Below the pieces are notes generated by a model that searched no databases, was not told the origin of the DNA, and saw nothing but the letters and a program-made list of their open reading frames with translations. A DNA stretch of 64,000 bases from Dokdonella_A sp964582225 (GTDB lineage Bacteria; Pseudomonadota; Gammaproteobacteria; Xanthomonadales; Rhodanobacteraceae): assembly GCA_964582225.1 (NCBI GenBank), contig CAZORA010000003.1, positions 133,076-197,075 on the forward strand, given 5' to 3'. This document shows, piece by piece, positions 8,702-17,612 of this stretch. A program made the position numbers and the translations under genes. Position 1 is the first letter of the stretch, and every line of letters starts with the position of its first letter.

Positions 8702-9310
8702 ATGCTCGATTCGGAAACCCTGCAGCTGCACCCGCTCGGCGCGGGCGATCTCGACGCGGCAGCGCGCCTGCTCGGGCGCGCCATGCGCGACAATCCACTC
8801 CACGTCGCGGTCTTCGGCGCGGCGGTCGAACTTCGCGAGCGTCGGCTCAGGCGCTTCTTCGCCGCGGTGCTGCCCTGGATCCTGCGCTGCGGCTGGATGC
8901 TCGGCGCCTTTCAAGCCGGGCAGCCCGTCGGCCTGATCGGCGCCCTGCCGCCGGGCGCCTGCCGAGCGCGGGCGCTGGACCTCGCGCGCATGGCAGTGCG
9001 GCTGGCGTCAGGGGAAGCTCCCCGCACGCTGATCCGCATCCAGCGTTGGCGCCGAGCCTGGCAAAAGCGCGACCCGGATCACCCGCATTGGCACTTGGGT
9101 CCGCTGGCGACCGAGCCTGCGCTGCAGCGGCGCGGCCTCGGCGGCCGCCTGCTCGAAGCCTGCCGCCTCGAATGCGAGTCTGTGGACGCCCCGCTCTACC
9201 TGGAGACCGACCGCGCCGGCAACGTCGATTTCTACCGCCGCGCGGGCTTTGCGATCAGGGCCGAAGCCCGCGTTCTCGATGTACCCTGCTGGTTCCTGCA
9301 GCGACACTGA
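8702..9310 (+). CDS. GNAT-family N-acetyltransferase
   Basis: The frame is open much farther upstream, but sequence typical of a protein begins at the ATG at 8702, giving 202 residues. The acetyl-CoA loop is visible as LATEPALQRRGLGGRLLEA (about 136-154), followed by the usual strand-helix end LYLETDRAGNVDFYRRAGF. The substrate is unknown. It lies 60 bp upstream of a hemerythrin-like gene on the same strand, so the two may be cotranscribed. Confidence 0.8.
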   Translation: MLDSETLQLHPLGAGDLDAAARLLGRAMRDNPLHVAVFGAAVELRERRLRRFFAAVLPWILRCGWMLGAFQAGQPVGLIGALPPGACRARALDLARMAVRLASGEAPRTLIRIQRWRRAWQKRDPDHPHWHLGPLATEPALQRRGLGGRLLEACRLECESVDAPLYLETDRAGNVDFYRRAGFAIRAEARVLDVPCWFLQRH

Positions 9311-9370
9311 GGCGCGCGACCGCGGCGCGCCGCGCCCACCCGAAGCACTTCCCAGCCGAACGGAGGATCC

Positions 9371-9853
9371 ATGCCCGTCGACGTCGCAGCGCTCTTGACC
9401 GAACAGCACCGGGACATGGAGGCCGGCATCCTCGGTCTGGTCGACGGTTCCGGCAGCCGCGCCGAGGTCACCGCGGCGGTGCGCCTGCTGCGCAAGCACA
9501 TCTACGTCGAGGAGGCGTTCCTGTTCCCGGCGATCGAACGGGATCCGCGGCGCTGGATGGCGCTGGCGCAGATGCGCCACGAGCACGGCGACATGTGGCC
9601 GCACATCGAAACCGCGCTGGCCCTGCTCGACGCACGCGCCGCACTGGACGAGCTGCTGCCGGGCTGCGAGGCCATGCTGCGCTGCCTGCGCGCGCACGAT
9701 CTCAAGGAAGAGGAAGCCATCTACAGCGCGGTCGAGCGCTATCGGCCCGACGCGCAGCATCCGCCGCTGGAGAGCCTGTTCGAAACCGACGCGATCCCCG
9801 ATGGCTGGAAGTGCCGCTACGCTGAAGAAGCGAATGCAGGAATAGGGTACTGA
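9371..9853 (+). CDS. Hemerythrin-like (HHE) cation-binding protein
   Basis: The 160-residue all-helical protein carries the ligand pattern of hemerythrin-like proteins: His13 (HRDME), His43 and Glu47 (HIYVEEAF), His70 and His72 (HEHGDMWPH), and His109 with acidic residues after it (HDLKEEE). Such domains bind a di-iron centre that senses or stores O2, or senses nitric oxide. There is no membrane segment. A good GGAGG lies 5' of the ATG. Its precise role here is not shown. Confidence 0.85.
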   Translation: MPVDVAALLTEQHRDMEAGILGLVDGSGSRAEVTAAVRLLRKHIYVEEAFLFPAIERDPRRWMALAQMRHEHGDMWPHIETALALLDARAALDELLPGCEAMLRCLRAHDLKEEEAIYSAVERYRPDAQHPPLESLFETDAIPDGWKCRYAEEANAGIGY

Positions 9854-9974
9854 ACGCGCGTGCGATCGCGAACGGAACCGCGTGGCCGCTGGCCCCGGCA
9901 GGAGTGGAAACCGGCTTGGCGGGCGAATCCGTTTTGGACGCTCGGGCACAAGATCAGTCGGCCCTACGCCCGCG

Positions 9975-10410
9975 GTGAGCGCTTCAGGCCTGCTGCCGGG
10001 CGCCGTGGGTGCCCGCTGCCCGATGCGGCCGACGCCGCCCAGACTCGGCGCGATCGCCATCGCCAGCGCCGCAGCCACGCCCGACACGCCGAAGGCCCGC
10101 CCGCGCGCGGCGCTGCGAAGACGAAGCGCGCGCCGTTGAGCCAGGCCGCGGCGGGCGCCAGGCTCGTCGCCAGCGATGCGGCGGCGAACACGAACATGCC
10201 GGACAGGAATACGCCGGCGCGGCCCGCCGCGATCAGCGGCACCCCGAAGCTCAGCGCATAGCCCGAAAGGACCCACTGCAGATCGGAGCGCGTCGCGTCC
10301 AGATCCTCGCGGATCGCGGGCGACGTCACGTTGACGATGCCGACGTCGATCAGCGCCGTCGCGAACCACAGCGTCATGATCGCCGGCAGGCGCGCCCGCC
10401 GGGGGCTCAT
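9975..10410 (-). pseudogene. Decayed MFS drug-efflux transporter (DHA2/EmrB-like)
   Basis: The ATG at 10410 opens a frame encoding the first transmembrane helix, then VNVTSPAIREDL and LQWVLSGYALSFGVPLIAAGR, all typical of the 14-helix EmrB/QacA group. The next residues should be the motif A loop (LGDRFGRR type), but the frame jumps directly into the following helix. Later residues become Arg/Trp-rich nonsense, while another frame resumes with a helix resembling TM5 (SGVAAALAMAIAPSLGG). About three quarters of a normal ~470-residue protein is missing. This is a remnant with internal deletions and a frameshift. Confidence 0.75.
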
Positions 10411-10577
10411 GCGCGTGACAGTGTCGGACACGGAACGGGCGCGATCTCGGGCCAAGCCCCGCCGCAGCGCCGGCGGCCGTCGATTCTGCTGCAGAGCGCT
10501 GGCCCGTCGCCCATCTTAGACCCTGGCGGCGAGACGAGGCTCGGCTCCGCAGCCGGAGTCGCCGGATCCGCCCGCCA

Positions 10578-13500
10578 CTACATGTTGCGTCGGTACTCGC
10601 CGCCGACGTCGTAGAGCGCGTGGCTGATCTGCCCCAGGCTGTGGGTCTTGACCGCCTGCATCAGCGACTCGAACACGTTGCGGCGGGCGCGGGCGGTTTC
10701 CTGCAGGTAGGCGAGGCCGTGCTCACCACTTGCCGCAACGGCCGGCGCGTCGGCCGAGTCGATGGCGTGGGCGTGGTCGGTGGCGCCGACCGGGGCCAGC
10801 GGGTTGCGCACGCTGCGGAAGGCCTGCACGTTGCGGATCTGCTGCGCCTTTTCCTCCTCGGTGGCGCGGATCAGCTCGATGCTGGTCGCCACTTCGCCGG
10901 CGTGCTCGCGCGGGAGGAAGGTGTTGACGCCGATCAGGGGCAGCGAGCCGTCGTGCTTCTTGTGCTCGTAGTAGAGCGATTCTTCCTGGATCTTGCCGCG
11001 CTGGTACATGGTGTCCATCGCTCCGAGCACGCCGCCACGCTCGCTGATGGCCTCGAATTCGCGGTAGACCGCCTCCTCCACCATGTCGGTCAGGCGCTCG
11101 ATGACGTAGCTGCCCTGCCAGGGGTTTTCGTTGTAGTTGAGACCCAGCTCGTGGTTGATGATGAGCTGGATCGCCACCGCGCGGCGCACGGATTCCTCGG
11201 TCGGCGTGGTCAACGCCTCGTCGTAGGCGTTGGTGTGCAGGCTGTTGCAGTTGTCGAACAGGGCGTACAGCGCCTGCAGGGTGGTGCGGATGTCGTTGAA
11301 CTGGATTTCCTGCGCGTGCAGGGAGCGGCCCGAAGTCTGGATGTGGTACTTGAGCATCTGGCTGCGCGGGCTGGCGCCGTAGCGCTCGCGCATGGCGCGG
11401 GCCCAGATGCGGCGCGCCACGCGGCCGATCACGCTGTATTCCGGATCCATCCCGTTGGAGAAGAAGAACGACAGGTTGGGCGCGAAGTCGTCGATCTGCA
11501 TGCCGCGCGCAAGGTAGTACTCGACGATGGTGAAGCCGTTGGACAGAGTGAAGGCGAGCTGGCTGATCGGGTTCGCCCCGGCCTCGGCGATGTGGTAGCC
11601 GGAAATCGATACGGAATAGAAGTTCCGCACCTTGTGCTCGACGAAGTACTGCTGGATGTCGCCCATCATGCGCAGGGCGAATTCGGTCGAGAAGATGCAG
11701 GTGTTCTGCGCCTGGTCCTCCTTGAGGATGTCGGCCTGCACGGTGCCGCGCACGCGGCTCATGGTGTCGGCCATGATGCGGGCGTAGGTTTCGGCGTCGA
11801 TCAGCTGGTCGCCGGTGACGCCGAGCAGGGCGAGGCCGAGGCCATCGTTGCCCTTGGGCAGATCGCCGCCATAGCGGGGGCGCTCGTGGTCCGCATAGAA
11901 GGCCCGGATTTTCCGCTCGGCGGCGTCCCAGCGCGCGGCGTCCTCGCGCAGGTACTTCTCCACCTGCTGGTCGATCGCCGTGTTCATGAACATGGCGAGG
12001 ATCATCGGCGCGGGGCCGTTGATGGTCATCGAGACGCTGGTCTTGGGATCGCAGAGGTCGAAGCCCGAATAGAGCTTCTTCATGTCGTCGAGGGTGGCGA
12101 TGTTGACCCCGGAGTTGCCGATCTTGCCGTAGATGTCGGGGCGCTCGGCCGGGTCTTCGCCGTACAGGGTGACGCTGTCGAAGGCGGTGGAGAGGCGCGC
12201 CGCGGGCTGGCCCAGCGAGAGGTAGTGGAAGCGTCGGTTGGTGCGCTCGGGGGTGCCTTCGCCGGCGAACATGCGGGTCGGGTCCTCACCGCTGCGCCGG
12301 TAGGGATAGACCCCGCCGGTGTAGGGATAGGCGCCGGGCAGGTTTTCCAGGCACAGGTACTTGAGCTGCTCGCCCCAGGCCGCCGTGGTCGGCGGGGCGA
12401 TCTTCGGCACCTGCTCGTGGGACAGGGTTTCGCGGTAGTTTGCGACGCGGATGGTCTTGCCGCGCACCTGGTACTCGTTGAACTCCGCCTCGACCGCGCG
12501 GCGGCGCTCCGGCCACTCGCGCAGCAGGTGCACGGCTTCGGCCGAGAGCGCCTTGACCGCCTCGTTGTAGCGCGCGCGCAGCCGCGGCAGCGCCTCGGCC
12601 TCGCCGCCACGCAGCTCGGCCGCGGCGTAGAGGTCGAACGCCTTGGGCAGCCGTGGATCTTCGAGCCCGCGCAGCGCCTCCCAGCAGTGCTGGGCCCGCG
12701 CCGCCGCCGCCGACATGCGCAGCGCATCGGCGTTGATCGCCCTGCCCTGCTCGGCGATTTCCGCCAGATAGCGCACCCGCTTGCCCGGAATCAGCACGGT
12801 CGCGCGCGGCTCCCTCAGCGTGGTGTCGAGCCGCGGCCGGAAGTCGCAAGCGACGCCCGAATCCGACGCCGGACCGGCGCCTCCCGACGCCCGTGCGCGC
12901 TTTTCCAGCAGCAGGCGGCACAGGTTGACGAACATCCAGGTGACGCCGGGGTCGTTGAATTGACTGGCGATCGTCGGATAGACCGGAACCGCGTCGTCTT
13001 CTGCCTTGAAGGCGTGATGATTGCGTTTCCACTGCTTGCGCACGTCGCGCAGCGCGTCCTCGGCGCCGCGCCGGTCGTACTTGTTGAGCACGATCAGGTC
13101 GGCATAGTCGATCATGTCGATCTTCTCGAGCTGGCTCGCGGCGCCGTAGTCGCTGGTCATCACATAGGCCGAAAAATCGACCAGGTCGACGATCGCCGAG
13201 TCGCTCTGGCCGATGCCGGCGGTCTCCACCAGCACCAGGTCATAGTCCTGCGCGCGCAGGAAGCCGATGCAGTCCTTCAGCACCTCGTTGATCGAGGCGT
13301 TGCGCGCGCGGGTCGCCATCGAGCGCATGAACACCCGGTGGCTGCGCAGGCTGTTCATGCGGATGCGGTCGCCGAGCAGGGCGCCGCCCGAGCGGCGCCG
13401 GGTCGGATCGACCGCGAGCACGGCGATGCGCATTTCGGGAAAGGCGTGCAGGAAGCGCAGCAGGATCTCGTCGATCACGCTCGACTTGCCGGCGCCGCCG

Positions 13501-14165
13501 GTGCCGGTGACGCCAAGCACCGGCGCGAGACGCCCGTGAGGTCCGGCCGAGCCGCTCGCCCACCGCTTGCGCAGCATGGCGAGCTCGGCCTCCGAGAAGG
13601 CGCCGTCCTCGAGCGCGCTCAGCATGCGTCCCACGCTGATTTCGTCGTCGACATCGACGCTGCCGGCGATCCGCGCCGGGTCGCGCTGCGCGGCGCGCGC
13701 GTCGCGGCTCTCGGCGGCGCGCTGCACCACATCCTCGATCATGTGCACGAGGCCCATGCGCATGCCGTCATTGGGGTGGTAGATGCGCTCGACGCCGTAG
13801 GCCTGGAGCGCGGCAATCTCCTCCGGCGTGATGGTGCCGCCGCCACCACCGAAGACGCGGATGTGCGCGGCGCCGCGCTCCTTCAGCATGTCCACCATGT
13901 AGCGGAAATACTCCATGTGCCCACCCTGGTAGGAGCTGAGCGCGATGGCATCGGCATCTTCCTGCAGAGCCGCGCGAACGACCTCTTCTACGGCCCGGTT
14001 GTGGCCCAGGTGGATCACCTCCACGCCCTGATCCTGGATGATCCGGCGCATGATGTTGATCGCCGCATCATGGCCGTCGAACAGGCTGCCGGCGGTGACG
14101 AAGCGCAGCGGCAGCGCCTCGGTGGCCGGGGCAGGAGCGGAATGGGCGGGCGCGGGCGTGCTCAT
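10578..14165 (-). CDS. icmF: Fused isobutyryl-CoA mutase IcmF
   Basis: IcmF interconverts isobutyryl-CoA and n-butyryl-CoA with adenosylcobalamin, and some members also act on isovaleryl-CoA. The start is set at the ATG at 14165, giving 1195 residues, although the frame is open 33 codons farther. Order: B12-binding domain with DGHDAAIN (30-37, the His ligand loop), a MeaI-type G-protein chaperone with Walker A GVTGTGGAGKSS (218-229) and NKYD, then the TIM-barrel mutase (about 600 onward). Fusion of all three parts in one chain identifies IcmF rather than methylmalonyl-CoA mutase. It is divergent from leucine dehydrogenase. Confidence 0.93.
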   Translation of the reverse strand: MSTPAPAHSAPAPATEALPLRFVTAGSLFDGHDAAINIMRRIIQDQGVEVIHLGHNRAVEEVVRAALQEDADAIALSSYQGGHMEYFRYMVDMLKERGAAHIRVFGGGGGTITPEEIAALQAYGVERIYHPNDGMRMGLVHMIEDVVQRAAESRDARAAQRDPARIAGSVDVDDEISVGRMLSALEDGAFSEAELAMLRKRWASGSAGPHGRLAPVLGVTGTGGAGKSSVIDEILLRFLHAFPEMRIAVLAVDPTRRRSGGALLGDRIRMNSLRSHRVFMRSMATRARNASINEVLKDCIGFLRAQDYDLVLVETAGIGQSDSAIVDLVDFSAYVMTSDYGAASQLEKIDMIDYADLIVLNKYDRRGAEDALRDVRKQWKRNHHAFKAEDDAVPVYPTIASQFNDPGVTWMFVNLCRLLLEKRARASGGAGPASDSGVACDFRPRLDTTLREPRATVLIPGKRVRYLAEIAEQGRAINADALRMSAAAARAQHCWEALRGLEDPRLPKAFDLYAAAELRGGEAEALPRLRARYNEAVKALSAEAVHLLREWPERRRAVEAEFNEYQVRGKTIRVANYRETLSHEQVPKIAPPTTAAWGEQLKYLCLENLPGAYPYTGGVYPYRRSGEDPTRMFAGEGTPERTNRRFHYLSLGQPAARLSTAFDSVTLYGEDPAERPDIYGKIGNSGVNIATLDDMKKLYSGFDLCDPKTSVSMTINGPAPMILAMFMNTAIDQQVEKYLREDAARWDAAERKIRAFYADHERPRYGGDLPKGNDGLGLALLGVTGDQLIDAETYARIMADTMSRVRGTVQADILKEDQAQNTCIFSTEFALRMMGDIQQYFVEHKVRNFYSVSISGYHIAEAGANPISQLAFTLSNGFTIVEYYLARGMQIDDFAPNLSFFFSNGMDPEYSVIGRVARRIWARAMRERYGASPRSQMLKYHIQTSGRSLHAQEIQFNDIRTTLQALYALFDNCNSLHTNAYDEALTTPTEESVRRAVAIQLIINHELGLNYNENPWQGSYVIERLTDMVEEAVYREFEAISERGGVLGAMDTMYQRGKIQEESLYYEHKKHDGSLPLIGVNTFLPREHAGEVATSIELIRATEEEKAQQIRNVQAFRSVRNPLAPVGATDHAHAIDSADAPAVAASGEHGLAYLQETARARRNVFESLMQAVKTHSLGQISHALYDVGGEYRRNM

Positions 14166-14419
14166 GAAACCACCGATCGTTTCTTTCGCGGACCGCCGAT
14201 TGTAACCCGCAGCGCCTCGCGAGCCGCTGCGGGCGCGGATTGTCGCAGTGCAGCTGTCCAGCACCCGAGCACGCGGCTAGACTAGCGCCCCTGCAGGGAC
14301 GGCCGCGCCGCGCTGGCGCGCGGTCGCCCCGTCCGCACCGCAAACACCCGTTTCCCCACGCCATTGCACCCGGCGTCGCTGACGGCCGGATTCACCCCCG
14401 TTGTTCAGGAGCAGCAGCC

Positions 14420-15523
14420 ATGATCTTCGAAACCATCGACCAGACCGGCCACGAGCAGGTCGTCTTCTGCCACAACAAGGATGTGGGCCTGAAGGCCATC
14501 ATCGCGATCCACAACACGGTGCTCGGTCCGGCGCTCGGCGGGCTGCGCATGTGGCCCTACAAGTCCGAGGATGAAGCGCTGAACGACGTGCTGCGCCTGT
14601 CGCGCGGCATGACCTACAAGAACGCAGTCGCCGGGCTGAACCTCGGCGGCGGCAAGGCGGTCATCATCGGCGACCCATCGACCCTCAAGTCGGAGGGTCT
14701 GTTCCGCGCCTTCGGCCGCTTCGTCAACTCGCTGAGCGGGCGCTACATCACCGCCGAGGACGTCGGCATCGACGTCAACGACATGGAATACGTATATCGC
14801 GAAACCGAGTTCGTGACCGGCGTACACCAGGTGCACGGCGGCTCGGGCGACCCCTCGCCCTTCACCGCCTATGGCACCCTGCAGGGCCTGATGGCTGCGC
14901 TCGACTACAAGTTCGGCAACGAGGACATCGGCAAGTACAGCTATGCGGTGCAGGGTCTCGGCCACGTTGGCATGGAGTTCGTCAAGCTGCTGCGTGAGCA
15001 GGGCGCAAAAATTTTCGTGACCGACATGAACCAGACCCTGGTCAAGAAGGCCGTCGACGAATACGGCTGCACCGCGGTCGGCCTCGACGAGATCTACGAG
15101 ACCGATGCCGACGTCTACAGCCCTTGCGCTCTTGGCGGTACCTTGAATGAGCAGACCCTGACCAGGCTCAAGTGCAAAATCGTCTGCGGCTCGGCCAACA
15201 ATCAGCTTGCCGACGATTCGATCGGCGACGAGCTCGAAAAGCGCGGCGTGCTGTACGCGCCGGACTATGCGGTCAACGCCGGCGGGGTGATGAACGTGTC
15301 GCTCGAGATCGACGGCTACAACCGCGAGCGCGCCATGCGCATGATGCGAACGATCTACTACAACGTACACCGCATCTTCGACATCGCCAAGCGTGACGGC
15401 ATCCCGACCTACAAGGCGGCCGACCGCATGGCGGAAGAGCGCATCGCCATCATCGGCAAGCTGAAGCTGCCGCACGCCGGCAACCACGGCCCGCGCTTCC
15501 TCGGCCGCATGCGCGGACAGTAA
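14420..15523 (+). CDS. ldh: Leucine dehydrogenase
   Basis: This NAD-dependent enzyme deaminates leucine, valine and isoleucine to the branched 2-oxo acids, the entry step of branched-chain degradation. The ATG at 14420 has AGGAG nine bases upstream and yields 367 residues, the usual size. The substrate region GGLRMWPYKSEDEA and the lysine-bearing LGGGKAVIIGDP are present, and the Rossmann fold shows VQGLGHVGMEF (about 176-186). A frame open upstream of the ATG has no protein-like content. Isovaleryl-CoA dehydrogenase follows 81 bp downstream. Confidence 0.93.
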   Translation: MIFETIDQTGHEQVVFCHNKDVGLKAIIAIHNTVLGPALGGLRMWPYKSEDEALNDVLRLSRGMTYKNAVAGLNLGGGKAVIIGDPSTLKSEGLFRAFGRFVNSLSGRYITAEDVGIDVNDMEYVYRETEFVTGVHQVHGGSGDPSPFTAYGTLQGLMAALDYKFGNEDIGKYSYAVQGLGHVGMEFVKLLREQGAKIFVTDMNQTLVKKAVDEYGCTAVGLDEIYETDADVYSPCALGGTLNEQTLTRLKCKIVCGSANNQLADDSIGDELEKRGVLYAPDYAVNAGGVMNVSLEIDGYNRERAMRMMRTIYYNVHRIFDIAKRDGIPTYKAADRMAEERIAIIGKLKLPHAGNHGPRFLGRMRGQ

Positions 15524-15538
15524 GCGAAGATCGCGCCA

Positions 15539-15570
15539 GCACGGGTCGGCGCCAGCGCGCCGATCCGTGC
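15539..15570 (+). other. Strong intergenic hairpin between leucine dehydrogenase and isovaleryl-CoA dehydrogenase genes
   Basis: GCACGGGTCGGCGC and GCGCCGATCCGTGC form a 14-bp stem (one G-U pair) with loop CAGC. There is no T-run after it, so it is not a standard terminator. It may tune readthrough or stabilise the upstream mRNA end. Confidence 0.5.
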
Positions 15571-15604
15571 CGGCGACCGGCCGGCGACCGAAGGGCTTTC
15601 CACC

Positions 15605-16759
15605 ATGAGTTTTCCCCTCAGCGAAGAACTCGACCTGCTGCGCGAGACGGTGCGCAGCTTCGCCGAGCGCGAAATCGCGCCGCGCGCCGATCTGATCGAT
15701 CGCGAAAACGTCTTTCCGGCGGATCTCTGGCGCAAGTTCGGCGAGCTCGGCCTGCTCGGCATCACCGTATCCGAACAGTACGGCGGCTCGGCCATGGGGT
15801 ACCTGGCGCACCTGGTCGCGATGGAGGAAATCTCGCGCGCCTCGGGCTCGGTCGGGCTCTCCTACGGCGCCCACTCGAACCTCTGCGTCAACAACCTGTT
15901 CAAGAACGGCAGCGAAGTGCAGAAGCAGAAATATCTGCCCAAGCTCGTCAGCGGCGAGTTCGTCGGCGCGCTGGCCATGAGCGAACCCGGCGCCGGCTCC
16001 GACGTGGTCGGCTCGATGAGCTGTCGCGCCGAGCGCAAGGGCGACTCGTGGATCGCCAACGGCAACAAGATGTGGATCACCAACGGCCCCGACGCCGACG
16101 TGCTGCTGGTCTACATGCGCACCGCTCACCGCCCCGCCGGCAGCCGCTGCATGACCGCCTTCTTGATCGAAAAGGGCATGCCGGGCTTTTCCACCGCGCA
16201 GAAGCTCGACAAGCTCGGCATGCGCGGCTCCAACACCTGCGAGCTGGTGTTCGAGAACTGCGAGATCCCCGACGCAAACCGCGTCGGCGAGGTCAACGAG
16301 GGCGTTCGCGTGCTGATGAGCGGCCTCGACACCGAGCGCCTGGTGCTTAGCGGCGGCCCGCTCGGCCTGATGCAGGCGGCGCTCGACATCACCCTGCCCT
16401 ACGTCCGCGCGCGCAAGCAGTTCAACGCGCCGATCGGCACCTTCGAGATCATGCAGGCGAAGATCGCCGACATGTACACGGCGCTGCAGTCCGCCCGCGC
16501 CTATGCCTACATGGTGGCGCAGAACTACGACCGCGGCGAGCGCTCGCGCATCGACCCGGCCTCCTGCTTGCTGAACGCCTCGAGCAGCGCCGTAGCGGTC
16601 GCCCTGGAGGCGATCCAGTCGCTCGGCGGCAACGGCTACATCAACGACTACCCCACCGGCCGCCTGCTGCGCGACGCCAAGCTCTATGAAATCGGCGCCG
16701 GCACCAACGAGATCCGGCGCATGCTGATCGGTCGGGAGCTGTTTCACGGCAAGACATGA
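15605..16759 (+). CDS. ivd: Isovaleryl-CoA dehydrogenase
   Basis: This FAD enzyme oxidises isovaleryl-CoA to 3-methylcrotonyl-CoA in leucine degradation and passes electrons to ETF. The 384-residue protein matches acyl-CoA dehydrogenases throughout: MSEPGAGSDV (about 126-135), WITNGPDADV and the C-terminal IGAGTNEIRRMLIGREL. The YEIGAGTNEIRR type of ending and the methylcrotonyl-CoA carboxylase gene nearby favour isovaleryl-CoA over other substrates. Its stop overlaps the start of the following broken gene in an ATGA. Confidence 0.9.
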   Translation: MSFPLSEELDLLRETVRSFAEREIAPRADLIDRENVFPADLWRKFGELGLLGITVSEQYGGSAMGYLAHLVAMEEISRASGSVGLSYGAHSNLCVNNLFKNGSEVQKQKYLPKLVSGEFVGALAMSEPGAGSDVVGSMSCRAERKGDSWIANGNKMWITNGPDADVLLVYMRTAHRPAGSRCMTAFLIEKGMPGFSTAQKLDKLGMRGSNTCELVFENCEIPDANRVGEVNEGVRVLMSGLDTERLVLSGGPLGLMQAALDITLPYVRARKQFNAPIGTFEIMQAKIADMYTALQSARAYAYMVAQNYDRGERSRIDPASCLLNASSSAVAVALEAIQSLGGNGYINDYPTGRLLRDAKLYEIGAGTNEIRRMLIGRELFHGKT

Positions 16760-17301
16760 GCGACGCCCCGCCCGCTTCCTTGCTGCTCGCGCAAACGCGC
16801 GAGATCGTTGCGAACCTGGAAGCAGTCGGCACCCGATACATGCTGAGCGGCGGCATTGTGGTCAACATCCATGGCTAGCTGCGCGCCACCCGCGATCTCG
16901 ACTTCATGTTGATGGTCGAAGATGCCGAGACGATGCACGCCATGCTCGAACGCCTGGGTTATGCAGCGCTGGATCGCCGCCCCGACATCTCCAGCTACCT
17001 GCGCGGCACGCAGCGGCTGAATGTGCTCTATGCGCAGCGCCCCATCAGCCGCAGCCTGCTCGAGAACGCGAGCCTGGCGCAATTCGAGGGCCGCGAAGTG
17101 CCGGTCATCTCGCTGGAGGGCCTGCTCGGGCTCAAGATCCAGGCTTTCAACGACGACCCACTGCGACTGAACGACCTCAAGGACATGATCGAGCTGATCA
17201 GAGCCAATCGTGGCCGCTTCAACGAAGAGGAAGTACGATCCTACTTCTGCCTGTTCGACCGCGAACGCGTATTCGATGACATCCTGCGAACCATTGGCTG
17301 A
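16756..17301 (+). pseudogene. Nucleotidyltransferase-fold protein interrupted by an in-frame TAG
   Basis: Starting at the ATG that overlaps the ivd stop, the frame reads a conserved opening with LSGGIVVNIHG, then TAG at 16876-16878 (codon 41), and continues in the same frame with LRATRDLDFMLMVEDAE and another ~130 sensible residues to 17301. In MNT/AbiEii-type nucleotidyltransferases the GG motif and the D-x-D motif must lie on the same chain. The stop separates them. A restart at 16906 would lack the GG motif. Either this is a recent nonsense mutation or the TAG is suppressed. Confidence 0.8.
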
Positions 17302-17506
17302 ACTTGCCCTTCGGGCGCTGGCAGACGCCCCGCCGGGGATCCATGTCGAGTCGAACCCGACAGCCCAGCACGATCTGAAGTTCGCCCGCCGACTGTCGGC
17401 CGCCGAGCGGATCGCTGCGCTGAACGAAATCCTCCTGCTCGCCGAGGCCTTCGGCCTGCCACCGCCTTCGCGCGAACCCATCGAGTACCACGACATCCGC
17501 CTGTAG
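17276..17506 (+). CDS. Small conserved-looking protein paired with the nucleotidyltransferase
   Basis: The 76-residue frame overlaps the end of the interrupted nucleotidyltransferase by 26 bases. Its composition is protein-like, helical and charged (RRLSAAERIAALNEILLLAEAFGLP), and it ends in EYHDIRL. I do not recognise a domain. Overlap with the upstream gene suggests a two-gene unit, and the arrangement resembles a toxin-antitoxin or regulatory pair. That is inference from layout. Confidence 0.6.
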   Translation: MTSCEPLAELALRALADAPPGIHVESNPTAQHDLKFARRLSAAERIAALNEILLLAEAFGLPPPSREPIEYHDIRL

Positions 17507-17612
17507 GTGCCGCGGCATCGGCGCGAGCGCAGTTTGCCGCGCCGCAGCGACAGCGCCATAATCCCGCGGTCCTCATTCAGCCGCAGCGCGGCCAAATTTC
17601 GAGAGGTTTCCC

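Noticed and set aside
10620..14285. A 1221-codon open frame on the plus strand opposite icmF
   Set aside because: It is antisense to a clear IcmF and is low-complexity (Val/Gly/Asp/Leu/Arg-rich), as produced by GC-rich codon bias. It has no domain.
14405..16747. A 780-codon minus-strand frame opposite leucine dehydrogenase and isovaleryl-CoA dehydrogenase
   Set aside because: It mirrors two real genes, is His/Val/Asp/Gly-rich and carries no motif.
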